From contig NZ_JAIXZS010000074.1 in the NCBI RefSeq assembly GCF_027489515.1, forward strand, positions 1 through 40,528: DNA of 40,528 nucleotides, in the 5' to 3' direction. The notes below the pieces were generated by a model. The model was given only the letters and a program-made list of their open reading frames with translations, was not told where the DNA came from and did no database searches. Positions 34,144 through 40,528 of the stretch are shown piece by piece. Source of the DNA: Novosphingobium sp. Its GTDB lineage: Bacteria > Pseudomonadota > Alphaproteobacteria > Sphingomonadales > Sphingomonadaceae. The stretch's first letter is position 1. Every line of letters starts with the position of its first letter. The position numbers and the translations under genes were made by a program.

Positions 34144-34559
34144 GGTCGCTCCAATTGCGCCCGCACGGCGTTCGAGAGGAAGTGTGAGGCGACCAGCAGG
34201 AACACGGCGATGGCAAGGTGTCGCCCGACAGTCGCCGCGCCGGCGCCTGCACTTGCGGCAAGCCATGCGTCGCCCAGCGGCATCAGCAGCGCCGCCAATG
34301 CCATCCAGCGCAAGGCCGCAAAGTCGCTGCGCGCCAGCAGCATCGTGGTAAAGACCGCAATGAAACCGGCTCTGAGCCCATAGACCTGGACCCAACGCAA
34401 TGTGGCCAGCTCTGCGACGGGCAAGCCCATGTACGTGGCAAAGCCTTGCGGGTCAAAGACCGTGCGGACCGCATTGATGCCCTGCAGTGCCGCGATCGTG
34501 GCTGCCAGCCAGAACCCTGCTGTCCGCGTGCTGCGAAACTCCCGCGACTGCGTGGCCAA
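34140..34559 (-). CDS. Small membrane protein, DUF4267-like
   Basis: 139 residues if translation starts at the TTG at 34559, which has ggggagg five bases upstream. The ATG at 34631 would place the start inside the palindromic operator and adds a hydrophilic stretch, so I prefer TTG. Four hydrophobic helices are predicted: about 12-30, 49-69, 73-93 and 100-128. The motifs FDPQGFATYMGLP and QVYGLRAGFIAVFTTML fit DUF4267-type proteins. No function is known. Its stop overlaps the hydrolase start by four bases. Confidence 0.7.
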   Translation of the reverse strand: MATQSREFRSTRTAGFWLAATIAALQGINAVRTVFDPQGFATYMGLPVAELATLRWVQVYGLRAGFIAVFTTMLLARSDFAALRWMALAALLMPLGDAWLAASAGAGAATVGRHLAIAVFLLVASHFLSNAVRAQLERP

Positions 34560-34616
34560 CCTCGCCTCCCCCGCTTCCAATGGCGACGGATTAGGCGATT
34601 GCCAATCACGTGACAC

Positions 34617-34654
34617 TTTGCGATATCGCAAAACAATCTACCGTTATCGCAAAA
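34617..34654. promoter_or_regulatory. LysR operator candidate: 16-bp palindrome plus second half-site
   Basis: The sequence tttgcgatatcgcaaa (34617-34632) is a perfect palindrome. The half tatcgcaaaa recurs at 34645-34654, 21 bases further, so the halves face the same side of the helix. This matches the recognition-plus-activation site layout of LysR-type regulators at a divergent promoter, between the DUF4267-like gene (34559) and lysR (34665). Because the second half ends 11 bases before the lysR start, binding there could also repress lysR. Confidence 0.65.
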
Positions 34655-34664
34655 GGACAGTGCC

Positions 34665-35540
34665 GTGCCACTCGATCCGGACGCCTTCGGAGACGTCATC
34701 GCGATCCGGGACGCGGGGACACTCAGCACGGCTGCCAAGGCACGGGGTGTTGCAGTTTCGACCGTATCAAGGCGGATCGAGGCTTTGGAGGCGGCGCTCG
34801 GCCTGCAGCTGGTTGACCGTCGGACCAACGGGGTGCGGCTGACGAACGCAGGCATAGCCATTGCCGAGGCGGCCTCCCCGATCACCGAGCAGATGCGCCG
34901 GGTGGAGCGAGTGGCAGAGAGCCTCAGACAAGGAAGCAAGACGGTTCCGATACGTATCTCGGCAACTGAATTCGTGATCTCTGACGTCCTGGCCCCAGCG
35001 CTCGATCAACTTTGGAGGATGGGTGCGGACTTTCCGGTTCATCTACAGTCGCAAGGCGATGTGGTTAGCCTTGCCGGGCGAGACGCCGATCTCGCGATCC
35101 GCATGGTGCGTCCCGAAGGCGCAAGCCTTTATGCGCGCAGGATCGCAGACATCCGGCTCGGACTGTTTGCCTCGGCCGATTACGTTGCGGGCCGGGAGCC
35201 CGTGGCCATCGACCTGAAGGCGGAACGGTTGCTAGTTTACGACGACAGTTACGGCCGCCTTCCCGAGCTCGACTGGGTCAAGCGCTATGGTCTTTCAGAC
35301 GCTGTGTTCATGCGAACAGGCAGCACGCGAGGGTTACTGTCTTCAGCGCTTGCAGGTGCGGGAATCGCGCTGCTGCCAGCGCCTTTTGCTCTGCGCACTG
35401 GCACGTTGATCGAAATCCCACCACCGTCGCGCCTGCCAAGCCGCCAGCCGTGGCTGATTGTTCATCGCGATTTGCGCGGCCTGCCCGCGATCAAGCTTGC
35501 GCAGAAATGGGTGATTCAGACCTTTGAAAACCTAGCATGA
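34665..35540 (+). CDS. LysR-family transcriptional regulator
   Basis: 291 residues with a GTG start (agga eight bases upstream). The N-terminal winged HTH (about 8-66) reads FGDVIAIRDAGTLSTAAKAR and VAVSTVSRRIEALEAALGLQ, then LVDRRTNGVRLTNAG. The substrate-binding part (about 90-290) has PIRISATEFVISDVLAPALD, GRDADLAIRMVRPEG and GAGIALLPAPFALRTG. It probably controls the divergent membrane protein/hydrolase/thioesterase operon through the palindrome at 34617. The inducer is unknown. Confidence 0.92.
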   Translation: MPLDPDAFGDVIAIRDAGTLSTAAKARGVAVSTVSRRIEALEAALGLQLVDRRTNGVRLTNAGIAIAEAASPITEQMRRVERVAESLRQGSKTVPIRISATEFVISDVLAPALDQLWRMGADFPVHLQSQGDVVSLAGRDADLAIRMVRPEGASLYARRIADIRLGLFASADYVAGREPVAIDLKAERLLVYDDSYGRLPELDWVKRYGLSDAVFMRTGSTRGLLSSALAGAGIALLPAPFALRTGTLIEIPPPSRLPSRQPWLIVHRDLRGLPAIKLAQKWVIQTFENLA

Positions 35541-35802
35541 TCAATGTCAGATTGACGGCTAGTTTACACTGCTTATCGGTTGCTGCCGACCACAATGCGA
35601 CATTCCGGTGCCGTTGGGTGAATGTCCGTGGGCGGCCTTAGCTGACGGTCCCGGCAACGACGATGCACAATTGGAAAGTCCCATCATCACGCGTGAGCCT
35701 ATGTCGACAATCGACTTGCGAGGTTCCAGCACCAGCGGCGGCCGAGGTTGGCTGCAGTCAGGCTTGCTGATCGCCCAGCCCGGACGAAATGCGCGCGGCC
35801 TA
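35541..35802. other. Convergent intergenic region after lysR
   Basis: 262 bases without a supported gene. At 35580-35606 the sequence tgctgccgaccacaatgcg followed by acattcc resembles the tail of the dispersed intergenic repeat (gcagccgaccaagctcgg, tcgtattcc), but the match is short. Confidence 0.4.
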
Positions 35803-37278
35803 CTATTCTGTTGGACCACAGGACTGCGGCTCGGTTTGTCCGACCCCGCGTTTCGCGCTCGCCGCGACAACCGTTGCCGTCATCAGAAGAGCTGCATTCA
35901 CGATCAGGAGTGGGCTGGGGCCCAGGCCTGAAACCACAAGATGTGCGGCCCCTGTGCATCCGAGCGCAGTGGCCAGGGCAATCCGCAATACATGGTCGCA
36001 GGCGAGGCGTGGCAAGGCTACCGTGCCACCCATCATTGCAGCCAGCGTCAACCAGAACAGCATGGCCAGCGGCACATCTGGCCCCAGAAGCCAGCGTGCC
36101 CACAGGGCGAACACCAGCACAAGCGGAGTACCCCAGACCACGGTCTTCCAGCCTGCGGCAAGCCGCGTGACGCTATAACCCGCGCGTTCGCGCTTGCGCA
36201 GCCACAGCGTGGTTCCGGTCGCAGTGATGGCGCACAGCGCAAGGCCCATCGCGACATAGGCAAGCGCCACCGGAAGCCCGGCGAACGTGCCGAAGTGCAG
36301 GCGATAGATTGATGCAAGGGCTTGGCGGCCCGCTTCTCCGTCGGACAGACCGACCTTGCCGACGTAGTCGCCCGCAGCATTGAAGCGATAGGATTCGCCG
36401 TAAATCAGGCGGTGGGGATGTTCGGCGAGGATCTGGATCCACTGCCCCGGTGTACCGGGATGATCGATGATGACATACGTCGGCCGCACGTCCGGAAAGC
36501 GTGCGGTCAGGCTTGCCAGCGCCCGCGCGGTATTGGCGAGCGGTGCGAGAGCCAGGTTTTCCCGCGGTTCGTCGCCGAAGATCAGGCTGTAGATTGCGAG
36601 CATATTGCCGCCTGTATCGCTTCGGGCGAGCAGCGCCACACTTACGGACCCGAGGCCGATCACCGCGCCGGTCAAGGCGATGGTCAGGGCAAAGGGCAAG
36701 GTCCAGGTGCCCAGCCGGTTGTGCCAGTCTGCGCGCGCGATCCGCGGATCATGGCGCGCGCGCAGCCGAAACGCGTCGCGGATAATCTTCGGCAGCGCGA
36801 GTACGCCGGTCAGCGTGACCGCGGCAAGGGCCACGCCGATGCCGCCAACAAGGAGCATGCCCCAGGTTACCGGCAAAGTCAGGTTGATATGCAGCGCAAG
36901 GAGGAACTCGGTCCAGGCATTCGCTTCGGGGACCACCGGTCGTCCCGAGCTATCGACGTACCAGGCAGCGTGATCCGTCGTTATCGTAGTGCGCGGAAGA
37001 TCCTCGTCAGGCAGGCGCACATAAAGGTGCGTGCTTGGCGATCTGCCCGCATTTCGCTCCAGCGCGGCGGCCATAGCGGACTGGACAGCTGCCGGGCTAA
37101 TGGCCTTGTGCTCTGGGGCTGCGGGCTGCTCCCATCGCTGCAGATGCGGGGCCACAACAACGAGCGTGCCGCTGAGCGCAATGATGTAGAGGAGCGCCGA
37201 TGCCAGCAAGGCGACCGCGCCGTGTGCGGCGAGTGCCCGTTGCGCAAGGCTGGGTTTCTGCGGTCCTTCGACGTTCAT
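35803..37278 (-). CDS. PepSY-domain inner-membrane protein of an iron-uptake operon
   Basis: 491 residues from the ATG at 37278 (MNVEGPQKPSLAQRALAAHG); the open frame extends upstream into the neighbouring gene. Five or more membrane helices lie at about 20-43, 135-160, 195-220, 330-355 and beyond. The motifs LLALHINLTLPVTWGMLLVG and RADWHNRLGTWTLPFALTIA, then IYRLHFGTFAGLPVALAYVA, carry the conserved histidines of PepSY-associated membrane proteins (PiuB/FpvG-like). Such proteins are thought to help reduce ferric siderophores in the periplasm. The start overlaps the stop of the upstream membrane gene by four bases. It is the last gene of the Fur-box operon. Confidence 0.82.
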   Translation of the reverse strand: MNVEGPQKPSLAQRALAAHGAVALLASALLYIIALSGTLVVVAPHLQRWEQPAAPEHKAISPAAVQSAMAAALERNAGRSPSTHLYVRLPDEDLPRTTITTDHAAWYVDSSGRPVVPEANAWTEFLLALHINLTLPVTWGMLLVGGIGVALAAVTLTGVLALPKIIRDAFRLRARHDPRIARADWHNRLGTWTLPFALTIALTGAVIGLGSVSVALLARSDTGGNMLAIYSLIFGDEPRENLALAPLANTARALASLTARFPDVRPTYVIIDHPGTPGQWIQILAEHPHRLIYGESYRFNAAGDYVGKVGLSDGEAGRQALASIYRLHFGTFAGLPVALAYVAMGLALCAITATGTTLWLRKRERAGYSVTRLAAGWKTVVWGTPLVLVFALWARWLLGPDVPLAMLFWLTLAAMMGGTVALPRLACDHVLRIALATALGCTGAAHLVVSGLGPSPLLIVNAALLMTATVVAASAKRGVGQTEPQSCGPTE

Positions 37279-37835
37279 GCAAGGCTCCGCAGCGCAAGAC
37301 CGGCAGCCGCCGCGAACATGATCGGACGGAGCATCCGGACCGGGCCGGGCTCCAGCATCTGCCAGACCATCAGCAGCACCCAGATCGTGGGCGTCAGAAA
37401 CAGGGTGAGGGCAACGCTGTCGGCGCCAGGCGGCGCACCCCGGCGCAGCAGGGCCTGACTGGCGAAGGCAAGCCACATAGCGGCACAAAGTGCGCCGGGG
37501 ACGACCAGCACGAAGACCGCAAGGCGGCGGGCAATCGCGATCTCCTTGCGGGCTGCCGGCAGGGCCGGCTTCTGGCGGTGCCGCCGAGGAGGCCTTGGCG
37601 GGCTTTGCAAGGCGGCGAGCAGGACGAGGGCCAGCGCGGTGCCCATGCCGGCGACAAGGCCGGTGGCAATTCCCCAGGCGCCGGCGTGAGCCCCCAGCAT
37701 GGCGATAGCCCCAGCGCCGATGGCCCAGCCCGTAAGCGCGAGGGGGCGGCTCGTGCCCCAGCCAAGCCGCACGAGACCGGGCGCCAGGGACGCCAGCGCC
37801 CAGGCGAGCGGAAGCACCAGCGCTTCGCCTGCCAC
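37275..37835 (-). CDS. Membrane protein of the siderophore-uptake operon (DUF3325/DUF3649-like, tentative)
   Basis: 186 residues, GTG start four bases after the receptor's stop codon. There are five or so hydrophobic helices in two halves. The first half (1-78) holds ALTGWAIGAGAIAMLGAHAG and GIATGLVAGMGTALALVLLA. A basic proline-rich linker (PRPPRRHRQKPALPAARKE) follows. The second half contains RLAVFVLVVPGALCAAMWLA and SVALTLFLTPTIWVLLMVWQ. Small proteins of this sort stand between TonB receptors and PepSY proteins in many siderophore operons, and the layout suggests a fusion of two of them. The family names are from memory and uncertain. It is coupled to the PepSY gene by a four-base overlap. 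Confidence 0.7.
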   Translation of the reverse strand: MAGEALVLPLAWALASLAPGLVRLGWGTSRPLALTGWAIGAGAIAMLGAHAGAWGIATGLVAGMGTALALVLLAALQSPPRPPRRHRQKPALPAARKEIAIARRLAVFVLVVPGALCAAMWLAFASQALLRRGAPPGADSVALTLFLTPTIWVLLMVWQMLEPGPVRMLRPIMFAAAAGLALRSLA

Positions 37836-37839
37836 CGCG

Positions 37840-40011
37840 TCAGAACCGCACGGTTAGCGTGCCGAGCGCCGTCCTCGGCGCGGCATAGAAGCTTTGGCCG
37901 AAAGTGAGCGACGACAGATACTTCGCATTGGTTGCGTTGCGGACATTGGCGCTGAGTGAGACATGCGAGGTCAGGGCATAGCTCGCCAGCAGATCGAGCA
38001 AGACATAGTGATCCTGCGCAAGGATGATCGGCTGGCCAGTCGTCGACGAGAGCGCTCCGCTGTTCAGCATGAAGCGCCCATTGTATTGCAGCGATGCCCC
38101 CAGCTTGAGCGCCTGCAGCGATGGCGGGGAATAGGCGAGGTTGAGCTTGGCAGTCGTGCGCGGCACGAACGTTCGCGCTGGTGTGCCGTCTTCGTTCCTG
38201 ATCCGCATCGCCGTGAAGCCGGCGGTCATCTGCAGCCCGGGAACCGGCGACCCGGCCAGCTCCAGTTCTACGCCCTCCGACCTCGAAGCCACGCCGATAT
38301 AGATCGTACGGCCACGCATGGTATCGAACCCGGCCGGCTGCGCAGTGTTGTCCTGCTGCGAGCGGAACACGGCAGCAGTAACCAGCAGGCGCCCTTGCGC
38401 CAGTTCTGCCTTGATGCCGGCCTCGAGATTGCTGCCCTCTATGGGATCGAGCAGCCGGTTGTTCGCATCGTATTCGGTCTGCGGGTTGAAGATGGTTGCA
38501 AAGCTTGCATAGACCGTCACGCGCGGGGCAATGTCGAGCGTGACCCCCACGAACGGCAGGAACTTGCTGCGATTGTAGTTCTGCTCGGTGCTGTAGGATA
38601 CGCCCGCACTGCGTGCGCGGGTGTAGTTTCCGCCCAGCATCAGCCGAAGCGGTTCGGCAAGGTGCAGACGCGCGAGGCCATAGACTGTTTCCTGCCGCCG
38701 GTTGATGTTCAGGCTTTCGGTGAAAGCAGGAAAGTCCGGTTCCGGGAAAGTGCCCGAGAACAGCTGATCCAGCGGCACTGAGATGCCGATGGAGCTGAAA
38801 TCATAGGCCGAGTTCTGGATATAGCGCTCGGCACTGCGCAAAAAGCCGACAAGAACTTCGTGCTGGCGCCCGCCTGCCAAAACCTTGCCCGTTACGTGCG
38901 CGTCGATGGTGAGGTTGCGGGTGCTGCCAAGGAACGCGCCGGGATAGCTGAGAATGCCGAGCCCGGTTGCGCGGTCGGGATTGCCGTAGACATAGAACAG
39001 CTTGTTGTTCTCGTTGTTGGCGCGGCGCAGGATGGTGAGCGTCGCGGTCCAGTCCGGGCCGAAGTGATGCGTGATATCGCCGAAAGCCTGCCGTTCGGTG
39101 ACTTGCCAGCCAGCCCAGGCTGGCCCGGTGTTGTCCGACCGTGCGAATTCGACGGGCGTTCCATCGGTGTAATAGAGCGGCACCGCGCCCCATTGGGCCG
39201 CCTGACTGCGGTGGTTCTGGTGGGCATAACCCGCGCTTGCAACCGTATCGGGACCAAGATCAGCCTCGATGATGCCATACCCGGTCCAGCGCCGCAGTTG
39301 GTAGCGATCAAGGTAGCTGTCAGTATCAAGGTAGGCACCGACCGCGCGAGTCCGCACCGAACCGTCAGCGGTCAGCGGCACGCTGACATCGCCGTCGAGC
39401 CGCAGATTGTCGTAGGAACCATACTGAGCCGATGCAGCAACGCGTGCATCGCGATAGGGTCGCTTGCGGATGAAGTTGACGACGGCCGACGGATTGCCAG
39501 TGGGTGAAAGCAGGCCCGGCGCACCGCGCACCACTTCGATGCGGTCGTAGATCGCGGTGTCGAGCGAGCCGGTCTGGATGCCGAACGCGAACGGCATGCC
39601 CACGCCATCGATCTGGAATGTCTGGATATCGTAGCCGCGCGCCGAATAGTATACGCGGTCGGTTTCCGCGGAGAGCACGCTGACCCCGGGGACCGTGGCG
39701 AGCAGCTGGTTGACGTCGTTAAGCTGGAAGTCCTCGATCTGCGAGCGGGTGACCACGCTGACCGATTGGGGCGTCTCGCGCTGGCTGAGCGGCAGACGGG
39801 TGGCGGCGCGTTGCTCTTTCACGCCGTAGTCCTCTCGACCTTCGGTGCGCTGACCGGTCACCACAATCGTTGCATCGCGCCCTGGCGCCTCTCTGGCCGC
39901 TTCAGCGCTTGCGACATTTGCGGCCGAAGTCGTCGCCGGTGCAGCATTGTCGGCATTTCCGAGTGTTGCGCCAGCTGCTGCGGCCAGCAGAACGAAAGCA
40001 AGCGTTGTCAT
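37840..40011 (-). CDS. TonB-dependent ferric-siderophore receptor (FpvA/FhuE-like)
   Basis: 723 residues. The TonB box region IVVTGQ (about 49-54) and the plug motif LSQRETPQSVSVVTRSQIED lead into VNQLLATVPGVSVLSAE, YYSARGYDIQTFQIDGVGMP and YDRIEVVRGAPGLLSPTGNP, all typical of siderophore receptors. A beta-barrel follows, ending in Phe of LGTLTVRF. The signal peptide MTTLAFVLLAAAAGATLG is unusual because it has no basic residue before the hydrophobic core; an in-frame TGA five codons upstream rules out a longer start nearby. A Fur box lies about 70 bases upstream. It is the first gene of an operon with the small membrane protein and the PepSY protein. The ligand is unknown. Confidence 0.92.
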   Translation of the reverse strand: MTTLAFVLLAAAAGATLGNADNAAPATTSAANVASAEAAREAPGRDATIVVTGQRTEGREDYGVKEQRAATRLPLSQRETPQSVSVVTRSQIEDFQLNDVNQLLATVPGVSVLSAETDRVYYSARGYDIQTFQIDGVGMPFAFGIQTGSLDTAIYDRIEVVRGAPGLLSPTGNPSAVVNFIRKRPYRDARVAASAQYGSYDNLRLDGDVSVPLTADGSVRTRAVGAYLDTDSYLDRYQLRRWTGYGIIEADLGPDTVASAGYAHQNHRSQAAQWGAVPLYYTDGTPVEFARSDNTGPAWAGWQVTERQAFGDITHHFGPDWTATLTILRRANNENNKLFYVYGNPDRATGLGILSYPGAFLGSTRNLTIDAHVTGKVLAGGRQHEVLVGFLRSAERYIQNSAYDFSSIGISVPLDQLFSGTFPEPDFPAFTESLNINRRQETVYGLARLHLAEPLRLMLGGNYTRARSAGVSYSTEQNYNRSKFLPFVGVTLDIAPRVTVYASFATIFNPQTEYDANNRLLDPIEGSNLEAGIKAELAQGRLLVTAAVFRSQQDNTAQPAGFDTMRGRTIYIGVASRSEGVELELAGSPVPGLQMTAGFTAMRIRNEDGTPARTFVPRTTAKLNLAYSPPSLQALKLGASLQYNGRFMLNSGALSSTTGQPIILAQDHYVLLDLLASYALTSHVSLSANVRNATNAKYLSSLTFGQSFYAAPRTALGTLTVRF

Positions 40012-40072
40012 CGATGGAGTCTTTCAGGTCTGTTGCTTGAGGGTGCCTTCCCTATGCCAGTGACTATTCTTT

Positions 40073-40091
40073 AATGCAAATGATTCGCATT
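40073..40091 (-). promoter_or_regulatory. Fur box upstream of the siderophore receptor
   Basis: The 19-base site aatgcaaatgattcgcatt has eight of nine pairs symmetric about base 40082 and matches the alternating aatgat/attcgcatt style of Fur boxes. It lies 62-80 bases before the receptor ATG. It predicts Fe2+-Fur repression of the three-gene uptake operon. Confidence 0.75.
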
Positions 40092-40427
40092 TACATTTCA
40101 CAGGTGAGCGAACCGCCGTTTCCCAGGTTGGATCCCCACCCTGCTTGCCAGCATCTGTGTTGCGGGGGTCGACGCAAACTCACAGCGGCCGTCCGATTCC
40201 GATCCGCCAGTCCTCATGTCAGACCTCGCTTGCGGTCCGATTGACCGAATTGTGATCGCAATTCTCTCCCAACGGACGGTTCGCGGGGCGTCAGGTTTCG
40301 GCTTTGGAGCTGCCTCTAAACTCGTATGAATGGAATGACAGGTTTGTCCCAAAGTCAGCCTGCCGCCGCCAAAAGGAATCCAACGCTCAGAATTGTGTTG
40401 TTCGGTGTTTGAGTAGCCCCTAGTTTT
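40092..40427. other. Non-coding stretch between Fur-controlled operon and IS3-family element
   Basis: 336 bases with no supported gene. An 84-codon frame on the minus strand (40098-40352) shows no motif. Sequence at 40331-40376 (ggaatgacag, then tttgtcccaaagtc and gccgccgccaaaagg) resembles the dispersed intergenic repeat. The end of the IS3-family element probably lies between 40400 and 40427. Confidence 0.45.
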
Positions 40428-40528
40428 CTAGACGCCTTCGGCTTTCAAAATCTGCTGCCGTTCGAACTTGACGGGAGACAGCATCCCGTTCCTGACCTGC
40501 TTGCGCACCGGGTTGTAGAACATCTCGA
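40428..40528 (-). CDS. IS3-family transposase orfB, C-terminal fragment cut by window edge
   Basis: The minus-strand frame ending in TAG at 40428 reads EMFYNPVRKQVRNGMLSPVK then FERQQILKAEGV. This is the standard C-terminus of IS3-group orfB, just after the catalytic Glu (the E-M-F-Y-N region). The rest of the gene lies outside the window. The 33 residues visible are free of stops, so the element may be intact. It is a different IS3 lineage from the remnant at 3425-4170. Confidence 0.85.
   Translation of the reverse strand, partial: EMFYNPVRKQVRNGMLSPVKFERQQILKAEGV

Overview
This is a GC-rich chromosomal or large-plasmid segment that looks like a sphingomonad (Alphaproteobacteria, Sphingomonadaceae, Novosphingobium-like). 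The evidence is gene style: two TonB-dependent receptors, a receptor plus beta-propeller phytase pair, a NodT-type RND outer-membrane lipoprotein, a full kdpFABCDE operon and sphingomonad-type transposases. The assignment is by recognition only; no search was run.

Layout. (1) 1-5040 is a graveyard of mobile elements: the 3' end of an IS5-family transposase, a badly decayed IS66 tnpC, an IS3-family orfB remnant, a truncated IS6-family transposase and the last 92-96 codons of a lost RND outer-membrane factor. A compositionally AT-rich regulator pair is embedded in it: a LuxR-type HTH protein with a C-terminal membrane helix and a winged-helix protein. (2) 5276-8646 is a translationally coupled TonB receptor and beta-propeller phytase. 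(3) 8685-10397 encodes, on the minus strand, a GAF-like/LuxR regulator followed by a cupin-like protein. It diverges from a 1810-residue RTX calcium-binding secreted protein (10613-16045). The intergenic region holds two roughly 20-bp dyads whose centres lie 40 bp apart. (4) 16802-24971 is the high-affinity K+ uptake operon: an extra small membrane protein, a 29-residue kdpF, then kdpA, kdpB, kdpC and the sensor/regulator pair kdpD-kdpE. (5) 25291-32460 is a two-component system divergent from a complete heavy-metal-type RND efflux operon (lipoprotein adaptor, pump, outer-membrane factor). A direct-repeat OmpR-type operator candidate lies between them. (6) 32807-35540 is a three-gene minus-strand operon (DUF4267-like membrane protein, alpha/beta hydrolase, PaaI-type thioesterase) divergent from a LysR regulator, with a 16-bp palindrome between them. 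(7) 35803-40011 is an iron/siderophore uptake operon (TonB receptor, small membrane protein, PepSY protein) behind a good Fur box. (8) The window ends in the 3' end of an IS3-family transposase.

Themes. The window combines metal, phosphate and potassium homeostasis with a large secreted Ca2+-binding protein of unknown function. The least explained part is region 3: the RTX protein has an unrecognised N-terminal region of about 440 residues and a repeating RTX-plus-spacer architecture, and it sits beside its own likely regulator. A degenerate GC-rich intergenic repeat recurs after several operons. I saw no tRNA, rRNA or CRISPR array.
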